Source of the DNA: JAPLGE01 sp964355545
GTDB taxonomy: Bacteria > Bipolaricaulota > Bipolaricaulia > UBA7950 > UBA9294
Assembly (NCBI GenBank): GCA_964355545.1
Contig: CAYHEK010000019.1
Location: 1-22,995 of the forward strand
Direction: 5' to 3'
DNA: 22,995 nt
Shown here: piece after piece, positions 13,362 to 21,353 of the stretch
Position numbering within the stretch: position 1 is the stretch's first letter
Layout: each line of letters begins with the position of its first letter
The notes under the pieces: generated by a model
The model's database searches: none
Seen by the model: only the letters and a program-made list of their open reading frames with translations
Told to the model about the DNA's origin: nothing
Made by a program: the position numbers and the translations under genes

Positions 13362-15371
13362 TCATTTAAGATAGCGGTCGAACCACTCCGCGATCGCCTC
13401 GAGGCGGGTCACCCGCCGGTCGGTCCGGCCGGTGCGGGAGAGCCCGTGCGGCTCGCCGGGGAAGCGGACCATCTCCGTGGGGACACCGCGACGTTTCAGG
13501 GCGACGAAGACCTGCTCCCCTTGCTCGATCGCGCAGCGGTGGTCCTCTTCATTGTGGATCACGAGAGTCGGGGTCTTGGCGCTTCCGATGTAGGCGATAG
13601 GGGACTGGCGCCAGTAGTTCGCGAAGTCCTCCCAGGGCGGCTTCCCCGCGACCTCAACCTCGAACGCCCAGTTGAAGTCGCTCGACCCGTACATGCTCAG
13701 GAAGTTTGAGACGCAACGCTGCGTCACCGCCGCCTTGAACCGATCGGTGTGGCCGATGATCCAGTTCGTCATGAAGCCGCCGTAGCTCCCGCCGGTCACG
13801 CCCATGCGCACCCGGTCGATGTAGGGCTTCTCCTCTACGAAGTCGACCCACGCCATCAGGTCGTCGTAGTCCGCACCACCCCAGTCGCGCCAGATCGCCC
13901 GACAGTGCTCCTCGCCGTACCCCTGTCCGCCGCGGGGATTGGCGAAGTAGACGACGTAGCCCTGCGCGGCCAAGTAGTAGAACTCGTGCATGAAGAAGTT
14001 CCCGTACTGGGTCCGCGGCCCTCCGTGGATCTCGAGGATGGAGGGGTACTTCTTCCTCGGGTCGAAGCCCGGGGGCTTCAAGATCCAGCCTTGGAGGTCG
14101 TTTCGAGCAGCTCCCTTGAACCAGACCTCCTCGACCTCTCCCAGGTCGATCCCGCGCAAAAGGTCCGCGTTTGGGTTGACAAGGACGCGTGAGCGGCCGG
14201 AGGCCATGTCGCGGGCAACGACCTCGCACGGATTCCTGATATCGGCGTGAAAGTAGAGGAGCCTCTCTTGATCGCGGTCGAAGCCAAACGCACCGACGAC
14301 CCCCGGGCCGGGGATCACGTCGGAGACTTCCGGCCTTGAGCTGACCCGGACCGACTCGAGCGCCGTGCTCCCGTGGTGCGCCACCTGGAAGTAGAGCCGC
14401 TCCCCGTCGCGGGACCAGGTCGGCGGGACCTGGGGAAGACTTCCCAGGTCGGCGATCGTCCACGGGGAGACGTTGAAGTCAAAGCCGCGGGTGAGACAGA
14501 TCGCTTTCCCTCGACCTGCGGCTGGGACGATCCACAGGCGCATCGCTTTCCAGTCCTCGTTCTTCCCGTCGCGGCCGTAGTAGGCGATCCACCGGCCGTC
14601 CGGGGAGAAGCTTGGGTAGGCCTTCGGCCCGGCCGGGGTGGGGACCTTGCGGACTCGTCCGTCCTTCACCGTGACGACGTAGAGGTCGATCGCGTCGGGG
14701 TCAAGATCCGGGTCCGGCGAGCGATTCGAGGTGAAGGCGACCTGCGCCCCGTCAGGGGACCAAGCAGGGAAGCGTTCATCGTAGACCTCCCCGCTCGTCA
14801 GGGCGTGCGCCTTGCCGCTCTTCGTGTCGACCGTCCACAGATGCCAGCGCCCGTGGGGGAGGAAGCCGACCGCGTCCTCCTTGAAGAAGACGCGGGTGAT
14901 GCGGCGCGAGACAAGGCCGAGCTTCTTCTTGGTCTTATCCTTCTCGCGTTCGATCTCGTCTTTATCCTTCTCGCGGAACTGGAGCACGAGCCTCCTCCTG
15001 TCGGGGGACCATTCGAACGCCTCGATCGTCCCCTCAAGGTCGGTCAGCCGGCGCGCCTCCCCGCCGTCGGCGGGGATGAGGTAGACCTGTGGCTGCCGTT
15101 CGTCGTCGCGGTTTGAGAGGAACGCGACCGTCCTCCCGTCGGGGGAGAACCGAGGCCGCAGGTCGGACTGATCGCCCTGGGTGAAGGGCCGCGCCCGCCC
15201 GCCGGCCGTGGGGATGACCCACAGGTTTGAGTGCTTCTTCTCCGTCTTCCTGTCGACGCGATGGAGCGCGAAGACGGCCGTCTCGCCGTCCGGCGAGATC
15301 TGCGGCTCCGAGAGGAGCTTGAACCGATAGAGGTCCTCCGCCTCCATGCGGCGCCTCGTGTGCTCTGCCAT
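13362..15371 (-). CDS. S9 family prolyl oligopeptidase / acylaminoacyl peptidase
   Basis: The 669-aa serine peptidase has an N-terminal beta-propeller (residues about 15-380). The propeller has repeated PD40 units with S-P-D-G turns (ISPDGETAVF, FSPDGRTVAF, WSPDGAQVAF, FSPDGRWIAY). A C-terminal alpha/beta-hydrolase follows. The catalytic triad is visible as Ser about 529 in GGSYGGFM, Asp about 610 in EEDHRC and His about 642 in GEPHG. HGGPRTQYGNFF marks the oxyanion region. No signal peptide is seen, so it is probably cytoplasmic and trims short peptides or N-acylated peptides. The ATG at 15371 is preferred over one at 15446 because GGAGG lies 4 nt upstream and the propeller begins directly after it. 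It may process peptides brought in by importers. Confidence 0.92.
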   Translation of the reverse strand: MAEHTRRRMEAEDLYRFKLLSEPQISPDGETAVFALHRVDRKTEKKHSNLWVIPTAGGRARPFTQGDQSDLRPRFSPDGRTVAFLSNRDDERQPQVYLIPADGGEARRLTDLEGTIEAFEWSPDRRRLVLQFREKDKDEIEREKDKTKKKLGLVSRRITRVFFKEDAVGFLPHGRWHLWTVDTKSGKAHALTSGEVYDERFPAWSPDGAQVAFTSNRSPDPDLDPDAIDLYVVTVKDGRVRKVPTPAGPKAYPSFSPDGRWIAYYGRDGKNEDWKAMRLWIVPAAGRGKAICLTRGFDFNVSPWTIADLGSLPQVPPTWSRDGERLYFQVAHHGSTALESVRVSSRPEVSDVIPGPGVVGAFGFDRDQERLLYFHADIRNPCEVVARDMASGRSRVLVNPNADLLRGIDLGEVEEVWFKGAARNDLQGWILKPPGFDPRKKYPSILEIHGGPRTQYGNFFMHEFYYLAAQGYVVYFANPRGGQGYGEEHCRAIWRDWGGADYDDLMAWVDFVEEKPYIDRVRMGVTGGSYGGFMTNWIIGHTDRFKAAVTQRCVSNFLSMYGSSDFNWAFEVEVAGKPPWEDFANYWRQSPIAYIGSAKTPTLVIHNEEDHRCAIEQGEQVFVALKRRGVPTEMVRFPGEPHGLSRTGRTDRRVTRLEAIAEWFDRYLK

Positions 15372-15593
15372 CGGCCCTCCGTGCTGCCCGAAAGATGGAA
15401 TCGACGTACTCCATTCATTGTACGAACGAGCTTGAGGTGGGTCCAAGCGCGCGATGGACCTAGGCAGATCGCGCGCGGGGTGACGGGGTTCCCTTTTCGA
15501 GCGGTCAAAGAGCGCCTTCGTCGGATCTTGTCATGCGCATCATGAAGGGAGCCTTGTTGGCTTTCTATTCACCGAGAAAAGGGGTGAGAGGAC
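15372..15593. other. Divergent intergenic region
   Basis: These 222 bp separate the minus-strand S9 peptidase gene from the plus-strand hypothetical gene and should contain both promoters. No pair of boxes close to consensus with good spacing was found by eye, and no repeat or RNA gene is seen. Confidence 0.4.
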
Positions 15594-16202
15594 GTGGACG
15601 ACCTCACGAAGTTCGGGATCTTCGCCGCGATCGTGCTGGCGATCCTGGTGGGTGGCTTGGCGCTGCATTCGACCACCGTGGCCCCGGAAGCGCCGAGCGT
15701 GGCACAAGTGACGGAGACGAAGGAGACGGTGGTTCTCCCGCAGCTTACGCTTGAGATGCTTGATCCGATCTACTCGGAGAAGGCGGTCTTTGAAGACGAC
15801 ATGATCCGCATCTCGTTCAAGGCCTCGCAGACGAAAGATGGTTTTGAGAGCAAGGTGCCGTTCTGGCTGCACAACGTATCGAACGAGGTGATCACGGTCC
15901 TGTGGGACCGCTGTTCGATGCAGCTCCCCGCTGGAAACACCGTCAACATCACGACAGAGGCTCAGCTCGACGGAGTCGTCTGGGGGCCTCCCTCGACGCC
16001 CCTCTCCGTCGCGCCCTGCGGCGACCTCTTCGAGAGCCTGATCCCGGTCACCGAGGTGAGCTGGCTGGACGACACTGGATGGGCGACCTCGACCGGCGTC
16101 CTCGACCAGGCGCCGTTCCTGGTCGTCTTCGCGGTCGAGAAGGGGGGCACCTGCGGGGCTCGCGAGATCAAGCACTACACGTTCCGATTGGTCATCCGCT
16201 AG
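15594..16202 (+). CDS. Membrane-anchored hypothetical protein
   Basis: The 202-aa protein of unknown function starts at GTG 15594 behind GGGGTGAGAGG. Residues 6-24 form one hydrophobic segment (KFGIFAAIVLAILVGGLAL), a likely uncleaved signal anchor or signal peptide. The rest should lie outside the cytoplasm. The extracellular part is beta-rich. FWLHNVSNEVITVLWDRCSM (90-109) looks like the strands of an immunoglobulin-like sandwich. Three cysteines (C107, C142, C187) could allow one disulfide. It is followed by a good terminator at 16344-16371 and lies alone between divergent and convergent neighbours. No family is recognised. Confidence 0.7.
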   Translation: MDDLTKFGIFAAIVLAILVGGLALHSTTVAPEAPSVAQVTETKETVVLPQLTLEMLDPIYSEKAVFEDDMIRISFKASQTKDGFESKVPFWLHNVSNEVITVLWDRCSMQLPAGNTVNITTEAQLDGVVWGPPSTPLSVAPCGDLFESLIPVTEVSWLDDTGWATSTGVLDQAPFLVVFAVEKGGTCGAREIKHYTFRLVIR

Positions 16203-16343
16203 CGATTCGCGCACGGCCGTCCGCGGCACGCGAGAATGACGCGCAGAGGTCCACGTCTCATTGGGAAGGTCGCTCGATAGAGATAGGTTGAGAGAAGAGG
16301 AGAGCTCCTCGACCTCCTGATCGCACTCACGGAAGGAAGAAGG

Positions 16344-16371
16344 CGCGGCCCAACGGGGCCGCGTCCCTTTT
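16344..16371 (+). terminator. Rho-independent terminator of the hypothetical gene
   Basis: CGCGGCCC (16344-16351) and GGGCCGCG (16356-16363) form a perfect 8-bp stem with loop AACG, followed by TCCCTTTT. It ends the plus-strand transcript of the hypothetical gene about 140 bp after its stop. Confidence 0.75.
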
Positions 16372-16383
16372 GGTCACTCCAAA

Positions 16384-16415
16384 GCGGAGCGTGATCGAGG
16401 ATCGACACGCTCCGC
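16384..16415 (-). terminator. Terminator-like hairpin downstream of radC
   Basis: GCGGAGCGTG (16384-16393) and CACGCTCCGC (16406-16415) form a perfect 10-bp stem. A further TCGA/TCGA pairing lies inside the loop. On the minus strand the stem is followed by TTTGG. It lies 8 bp after the radC stop codon. The short T run makes it moderate as an intrinsic terminator. Confidence 0.55.
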
Positions 16416-16422
16416 GGCGCCT

Positions 16423-17091
16423 CTAGAGGTGTCCTACCTCCTTCAAGGAGAGGTGGCCGTGCTTGGTGACGATCAGGTGGTCGAGGACCCGGATCCCGAG
16501 GAGTTCACCCGCCTTCGCCAGACGATCGGTCAGGGCAAGGTCCTCGGCGCTCGGCTCGAGGACCCCCGAGGGGTGGTTGTGCGCCACGATGATCGCTGCG
16601 GCGCGGTCGGCGAGCGGGTCGGCGAAGACTTCGCGCGGATGGACCTGGCTTGAGTCGAGGAGCCCGACCGTCACCACCCGGTTTGCCAGGACCTCGTTCG
16701 CTCCACTCAAGGCCAGGCACAGGAAGTACTCCTGCTTCTTGTCGCGGATCTCCGCGACGTAGGGGAGGACGTCCTTCGCCTCACGGATCGGCGTCTTCTC
16801 GTGCAGGAGGTGGCGCCGCGCGAGTTCGAACCCCGCGACGATCTGGCAAGCCTTGGCCCTCCCCACCCCTTCGATCTCCTCGAGGGAGGCGACGTCGAGC
16901 GCGTCAAACCGTGGGCCGACCCGCCCGAGGAGGTCGGCCGCCACGTCGAGCACACCCTTTGCCTTCGTCCCACTTTTCAGGAGGACCGCCACCAGCTCGG
17001 TGTCCGACAGGGCCGCCGCGCCCTTCGTCACGAGCCTCTCGCGCGGCCGCTCGCAGAGCGGAAGGTCCTTGATCCCCTTCTTCTTCGTCAT
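16423..17091 (-). CDS. radC: RadC/YicR family JAB-domain protein
   Basis: The 222-aa protein has the standard RadC layout. An N-terminal segment with LPLCERPRERL (10-20) comes first. A helix-hairpin-helix follows (EEIEGVGRAKACQIVAGFEL, 71-90), then a JAB1/MPN metal-binding domain. VHPREVFADPL (150-160) precedes the metal site H171-N-H173-P-S-G, with D184 completing the JAMM motif. The ATG at 17091 has GGAGG 5 nt upstream; the longer frame from 17157 adds residues absent from the family. Despite the name, a DNA-repair role is doubtful and the true function is unknown. Members are often in mobile or natural-transformation contexts. Confidence 0.93.
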   Translation of the reverse strand: MTKKKGIKDLPLCERPRERLVTKGAAALSDTELVAVLLKSGTKAKGVLDVAADLLGRVGPRFDALDVASLEEIEGVGRAKACQIVAGFELARRHLLHEKTPIREAKDVLPYVAEIRDKKQEYFLCLALSGANEVLANRVVTVGLLDSSQVHPREVFADPLADRAAAIIVAHNHPSGVLEPSAEDLALTDRLAKAGELLGIRVLDHLIVTKHGHLSLKEVGHL

Positions 17092-17286
17092 CGCCACCTC
17101 CACGCGGACACGATTCATCTCATAACCTACACTATCCGACATCTCCTCCCATTGCAATCGCTCTTGGATGCATCCCGCCGGGGAGGGCTCGGATCTTTCC
17201 TACCCCCTCTTGTCGGGGACTTCTTCTCGCTGTACTCTGGTCTCGATGAGGGTCGTGCGAGTTGAACCCAGAGGAGGTGGAACCGG

Positions 17287-17808
17287 ATGAGGCCATGGGT
17301 AGTGGCGGTTCTCTTGACAGCGGCCCTGGCGGTCCCCGCCCTGGCTGGCCAATTTGTCGAGGCTCCCCAGGTCGAGGTGCGTTCCGACGGGGCGGTCATC
17401 GTCCGCTGGACGACGTCTCCACCGGTCGCTGGACGGGTCGAATACGGACCGTTTGAGGCCTTTCCTCAGGCCTGGATGCCCGCAGCGATCGCCCCCGCGC
17501 CGGTCGTCGCGGCGGAGAGACAGACCTTCGAAGTTCGCCTTGAGGGCCTCACGCCCGGGACCCGCTACGCCTACCAGGTGGTCCTCACGGAGGGCGCCGC
17601 GGAGGAACGAAGCGCGATCGGCGAGTTCACTCTACCTCCCGCAGGATCCGGATTGCCGGATAAGGAAGCGTCTGCCTCGCCAAACCAGTTCTGCGACTGG
17701 TTCGCCCGGCTTCCGGTCCCCGTTCCCCAAGAGCCGATCCTGCTGGCCTCGGTCGCCTTCCTCACCCTGTTCGCCGTTCTCCTTCTCCTCTTTGCCGGCC
17801 CGCGGTAG
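17287..17808 (+). CDS. Secreted FN3-like protein with C-terminal membrane anchor
   Basis: The 173-aa exported protein has a clear signal peptide (residues 1-20, cleavage after ALA). One fibronectin-III or purple-acid-phosphatase-N-like domain follows (about 28-118), recognised from VIVRWTTSPPVAGRVEYG and LEGLTPGTRYAYQV. A Pro-rich linker leads to a C-terminal hydrophobic helix (about 149-170) ending in GPR. It should be displayed outside the inner membrane. GAGGAGGTGG lies just before the ATG. The stop codon is embedded in a terminator hairpin. The next gene, an MFS transporter, is in the same direction but has its own SD, 94 bp downstream. Partner and function are unknown. Confidence 0.75.
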   Translation: MRPWVVAVLLTAALAVPALAGQFVEAPQVEVRSDGAVIVRWTTSPPVAGRVEYGPFEAFPQAWMPAAIAPAPVVAAERQTFEVRLEGLTPGTRYAYQVVLTEGAAEERSAIGEFTLPPAGSGLPDKEASASPNQFCDWFARLPVPVPQEPILLASVAFLTLFAVLLLLFAGPR

Positions 17809-17841
17809 CGTTTGGGGAGACCGCGGGCCGAGTGTTTCTTC
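17797..17841 (+). terminator. Terminator overlapping the FN3 gene stop codon
   Basis: GGCCCGCGGT (17797-17806) and ACCGCGGGCC (17820-17829) form a perfect 10-bp stem around a 13-nt loop that contains the TAG. GAGTGTTTCTT follows. The stem is strong and the T tract moderate. It would separate the FN3 gene from the MFS gene. Confidence 0.55.
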
Positions 17842-17902
17842 GCGGCCTGGGCGTGGGGACGAGGGCCACGCACGGTAAGGTCACAACAAGGAGTTTGTGC
17901 AG

Positions 17903-19114
17903 GTGCAGAAGCAGGCTTATCGGGTCTACGGCTACCGCTGGGTGGTCCTCGTCGCGTTCATGGCGATCGTCGCCACGAATCAGCTCGCCTGGATCACGTT
18001 CGCTTCGATCACCCGCGACGCGGCGGTGTTCTACGCCGTCTCGGACCTCGCGATCGGGCTCCTCTCCCTCGTCTTCATGGCGGTGTTCATCGTGATGTCG
18101 ATCCCTGCCTCGTGGGTGATTGACACCTACGGGATCCGCGTCGGCGTCGGGATCGGCGCGGTCCTGACCGGCGGGTGCGCCCTCCTGCGCGGCCTCCTGC
18201 CGCCCACCTACGGGTGGGTTCTCGCGGCGCAGATCGGACTCGCCGTGGGGCAACCGTTCGTCCTGAACGCGATCACCAAGGTGGCCGCGCGCTGGTTTGC
18301 GCAGCGCGAGCGGGCGACCGCCGCCGGCCTTGGCACGCTTTCGATCTACGTCGGCATCCTGGTCGGCCTCGCCCTCACCCCGGCGCTCCTCGCGCGCACG
18401 AGCCTCCCGACGACGCTTGTGATCTACGGCGCGGTCGCCGCGGCTGCGGCCGTCCTCTTCTTCGTCCTCGTCCGCGAGCGGCCCCCCTCCCCCGCCGGTG
18501 ACGAGGAGCGCTCGTTGGTCCTGGACGGGCTAAGGGTGCTCCTCCGCGATCGGCAGTTCCAGACGCTCCTTGTCCTCTTCTTCGTCGGGCTCGGCGCGTT
18601 CAACGCGGTCACCACGTGGATCGAGGACGTCGTCCGGCCACGCGGGTTCTCGAGTGGAGAGGCCGGCCTCGCCGGCGGGCTCATGGTCGCCGGAGGGATC
18701 ATCGGCGCCCTCGTCCTCCCGCTCCTCTCCGATCGCTTCCGCCGGCGGGTTCCGTTCCTCCTTGTCGCGCTCGCTGGGGCGGTCCCCGGGCTTCTTGGGG
18801 TCACGCTCGCCACAAGCTACGGGCTTCTCTTGGCATCGGCGTTCACCTTCGGGCTCTTCCTCTTGAGCTCTGGGCCGCTCGGCTTCCAGTACGCCGCCGA
18901 GGTCACCTATCCCGTGCCGGAAGGGACCTCAAACGGGCTCCTTCTCATGGTGGGACAGGTGTCGGGGATCCTGTTCATCCTCGGGATGGACGTCCTTCGC
19001 GCTCCGGGGACCGGTGCGATGACGACCTCGCTCCTCGTTCTCGTCGCCCTCCTCGTGGCGAGCCTGGCCCTCGCGGCCCGCCTCAAGGAGTCGTCGCGGC
19101 TATCCGGCCGCTAG
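17903..19114 (+). CDS. MFS transporter, FLVCR-like (SLC49 type)
   Basis: The 403-aa inner-membrane protein has about 12 hydrophobic helices. Its N-terminal half matches the FLVCR heme/choline/ethanolamine transporter family well: YGYRWVVLVAF (9-19), MSIPASWVIDTYGIR (65-79) and QPFVLNAITKVAARWF (117-132) followed by RERATAAGLGT. These last segments are the hallmark of the family. A GTG at 17903 is preferred over the GTG at 17897 because AAGGAG (17888-17893) is 9 nt from the former and only 3 nt from the latter. Bacterial FLVCR-like proteins are uncharacterised, so the substrate (heme, a choline-type amine or other) is unknown. It is followed after about 115 bp by a MATE exporter gene in the same direction. 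Confidence 0.85.
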   Translation: MQKQAYRVYGYRWVVLVAFMAIVATNQLAWITFASITRDAAVFYAVSDLAIGLLSLVFMAVFIVMSIPASWVIDTYGIRVGVGIGAVLTGGCALLRGLLPPTYGWVLAAQIGLAVGQPFVLNAITKVAARWFAQRERATAAGLGTLSIYVGILVGLALTPALLARTSLPTTLVIYGAVAAAAAVLFFVLVRERPPSPAGDEERSLVLDGLRVLLRDRQFQTLLVLFFVGLGAFNAVTTWIEDVVRPRGFSSGEAGLAGGLMVAGGIIGALVLPLLSDRFRRRVPFLLVALAGAVPGLLGVTLATSYGLLLASAFTFGLFLLSSGPLGFQYAAEVTYPVPEGTSNGLLLMVGQVSGILFILGMDVLRAPGTGAMTTSLLVLVALLVASLALAARLKESSRLSGR

Positions 19115-19228
19115 CGATCGCCGGCCCGAGTCGCTTGGCTTCGGAGCGCGCACGGGGAGTTTCAACGCCGCGCTCCTACCCGCTATGTGCCACATGCCGT
19201 TCCTTCTAACACCGGATACCCTTTCGCC

Positions 19229-20686
19229 ATGTTCCGGTTCAAGACCCCCACTCGCGAGGAGATCCTCTCTGGCCCGGCGCTACGCACGATGGCGCAGATC
19301 GGCGCCCCGGCCGCTCTCTCCTCGCTCATCTTCACGCTCTACAACCTCGCCGACGCGTTCTGGGTCGGTCGACTCCCCACTGCCGAGGCCGGAGCCGCCC
19401 TCGCCGGGATCCAGGTCTCCTGGCCGCTTGTCTGGCTTTTGATCTCGTTTGTCTTCGGGTTCGGCGGGGCGACGGCGAGCGCCCTCATCGCGCAGTACAC
19501 CGGAGCGAACCGACCCCGCGAGGCGAACCTCGCGCTCAACCAGCTTGTCTCCCTCTCCGCGATCGCCGGGGTCAGCCTCGGCCTACTCGGCTTCCTTCTC
19601 ACCCCGTGGGTCCTCTCGGTCCTTGTCGGCGTGCCGTCGGTCGCCCACGCGGCGGCCCTCTACCTCCAGGTCGTCTTCCTCGGCCTTCCCACGATGCTCC
19701 TCCCCGGGCTCTTCTCCTTCGCCTTTGTCGCGACCGGAGATAGCGTCACCCCGCTCCTCGTGAACGGGGCGGGGGCGCTCCTCAACATGCTCCTCGACGC
19801 CCCGTTCGTTCTCGGGTGGGGACCAATCCCCCGCATGGGGATCCTGGGAGCCGCCTACGCGACCGTCGCCGCGCAGGGGGTGGCGACGGCGATCTTCTTC
19901 CTCCTCCTCGCGCGGCGCCGGGGTAGGCTTCACTTGCGAGTCGCGGACCTGCGGCCGCGGTGGAGCTGGATGGCGCGTGGGCTCCGGATCGGCCTCCCCG
20001 CCGGGATCGGGCAATCCGGGGCGGCGTTCGGCTTCGTCGTCATGACTGGAGTCATCGGCCGCGTCCCCGACGCCGCGACGGCCCTCGCCGGCTACGGGGT
20101 CGGAGACCGCTTGATCGGGATCCTCCTCATCGCGAGCGAAGGGCTATACACCGGCCTCACGGCGATGGTCGGGCAGGCCCTCGGTGCGGGCCGGATCGAC
20201 CGCGCCCGCGAGCTCCTGCGCAAAGGCCTCGCGGCGCTCGTCGGAATCCTCTCTGCCGAGGCCCTCTTCCTGTGGGCCGTGCGCTACCCTCTCATCGAGC
20301 TCTTCGTCCCCGGAAGCCCGGACGTCGCCGAGGCCGGAGCCCGCTTTGTCCAGGCGTTCGCTGCCACGCTCCCCTTCTTCGGCACGTTCTTCGCCGCCAT
20401 CGCCGTCTATCGCGCCGCGGGGCGGAACGTGCAGACGATGGTCCTCGAGATCGTGCGCCTCTGGGGCCTGCGCATTCCCATCGCATATCTATTCGCCTTT
20501 CCCGCTGGCCTCGGCGCCGACGGCGTCTGGTGGGGGATGTCGGCGAGCAACGGGATCGCCGGCCTCCTCGCCCTCGCCTTTCTCGCGCGGCCCGGCTGGC
20601 AGCGGGCGGTGATCGAACCGACAGAGAAGGAAGAGACTCTTCCCGAAGCGAGTCAAGCCGCCCAGGATTGTGAGGAAGCTGGCTAA
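19229..20686 (+). CDS. MATE family multidrug/organic-cation exporter
   Basis: The 485-aa inner-membrane antiporter has about 12 helices in two related halves. The N-terminus (ILSGPALRTMAQIGAPAALS, then LYNLADAFWVGRL) and the GATASALIAQYTGANRPREA segment are characteristic of MATE proteins. They export drugs or metabolites in exchange for sodium or protons. No clear SD precedes either ATG (19187 or 19229). The second is chosen because the protein then begins with the usual short cytoplasmic helix; a leaderless mRNA is possible. The C-terminal tail (PTEKEETLPEASQAAQDCEEAG) is acidic. The gene shares the high GC of the preceding MFS gene and marks the end of the core-like region before the repeat-rich tract. 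Confidence 0.92.
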   Translation: MFRFKTPTREEILSGPALRTMAQIGAPAALSSLIFTLYNLADAFWVGRLPTAEAGAALAGIQVSWPLVWLLISFVFGFGGATASALIAQYTGANRPREANLALNQLVSLSAIAGVSLGLLGFLLTPWVLSVLVGVPSVAHAAALYLQVVFLGLPTMLLPGLFSFAFVATGDSVTPLLVNGAGALLNMLLDAPFVLGWGPIPRMGILGAAYATVAAQGVATAIFFLLLARRRGRLHLRVADLRPRWSWMARGLRIGLPAGIGQSGAAFGFVVMTGVIGRVPDAATALAGYGVGDRLIGILLIASEGLYTGLTAMVGQALGAGRIDRARELLRKGLAALVGILSAEALFLWAVRYPLIELFVPGSPDVAEAGARFVQAFAATLPFFGTFFAAIAVYRAAGRNVQTMVLEIVRLWGLRIPIAYLFAFPAGLGADGVWWGMSASNGIAGLLALAFLARPGWQRAVIEPTEKEETLPEASQAAQDCEEAG

Positions 20687-20710
20687 CGGCACGCTCGGCC
20701 GTATTTTCTC

Positions 20711-20820
20711 CACCTCTCTTCACGAACGCTTCTCCACAAGCTACACGCCACAGGCCACGTCCTGTCTTCCGAACCGCGCACCGGTTTCCACTCGCGCCCA
20801 GCCGCCCAGCAACTCCACGC
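20711..20820. repeat. Degenerate CCACAAGC-type repeat block A
   Basis: This AC/GC-rich non-coding block lies before the RHH/RelE module. It contains CCACAAGCTACACGCCACAG (20734-20753) followed by GCCACG, and CACGAACG at 20721. Related strings recur in blocks B and C. The unit is a loosely repeated CCACAAGCTAC/CCACGAACC word, not an exact tandem array. Confidence 0.6.
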
Positions 20821-20830
20821 ACGTGACGTC

Positions 20831-20864
20831 TTGACATCATAACATCAAAGCGCTACGCTATCAT
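20831..20864 (+). promoter_or_regulatory. Promoter of the RHH-RelE module
   Basis: A perfect -35 TTGACA lies at 20831-20836. At the usual 17-bp spacing the -10 would be TACGCT (20854-20859). The better box TATCAT (20859-20864) is 22 bp away. The ATCATAACATC and AGCGCT words between them could be the binding site for the autoregulatory antitoxin. The -10 assignment is unsure. Confidence 0.5.
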
Positions 20865-20878
20865 CGAGGTGAACCACC

Positions 20879-21103
20879 ATGTCCAAGCGAGCGACGATCT
20901 ACCTCGAACCCGAGCTTCACACCGCCCTGAAGGTCAAGGCGGCGCACACCCAGCGCTCGATGTCCGACCTCGTGAACGCCGCCGTGCGGGAAGCCCTCCG
21001 CGAGGATCAGGAAGACCTCAAGGCATTTGCCGAACGCGCCGCCGAGCCGGTCATGACGTACGAAGCGCTTCTCAACGACCTCAAGGCGCATGGGAAGCTA
21101 TAG
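20879..21103 (+). CDS. RHH-type antitoxin
   Basis: The 74-aa antitoxin begins with a ribbon-helix-helix domain: strand KRATIYLEPELHTALKVKAA, then helices around RSMSDLVNAAVREAL. It ends in a charged tail (LREDQEDLKAFAERAAEPVM) that would wrap the toxin. GAGGTG lies 7 nt before the ATG. Its stop codon lies within the toxin gene (14-bp overlap), the usual coupling in RelBE/ParDE-type modules. The antitoxin should bind the toxin and repress the shared promoter upstream. Confidence 0.85.
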   Translation: MSKRATIYLEPELHTALKVKAAHTQRSMSDLVNAAVREALREDQEDLKAFAERAAEPVMTYEALLNDLKAHGKL

Positions 21104-21353
21104 GGCGCTGTTCAAGGAGTCCGTTGCCAAGGACCTCCGCGTCATTCCCAAACGCGATGTCGTGCGCATCCTCAAGCGAATCGAGAGACTAACCGATGAT
21201 CCACGCGGACCCGGGTGCGAGCGCCTGGCGGGGCGGGAGCTCTACCGCGTCCGCCAAGGGAGCTACCGGGTCCTGTACGAGATCCAGGACGCCGACCGGT
21301 CCATCGTGATCATCAAGGTCGCTCATCGATCCAGGGCGTACGAAAAGACGTAG
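21090..21353 (+). CDS. RelE/ParE family toxin
   Basis: The 87-aa protein is a RelE-superfamily toxin. It has the family pattern of an N-terminal strand (YRALFKESVAKDLRVI), two helices (KRDVVRILKRIERLTDD), GCERLAGRELYRVRQGSYRV and the C-terminal strand IVIIKVAHRSRAYEKT. R52 and R56, within LYRVRQGSYRVLYEI, and H79/R80 lie where RelE-type toxins keep their basic functional residues. It probably cleaves mRNA at the ribosome; ParE-type gyrase poisoning is less likely but not excluded. Translation is coupled to the antitoxin by a 14-bp overlap, with AAGG just upstream of the ATG. Confidence 0.87.
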   Translation: MGSYRALFKESVAKDLRVIPKRDVVRILKRIERLTDDPRGPGCERLAGRELYRVRQGSYRVLYEIQDADRSIVIIKVAHRSRAYEKT

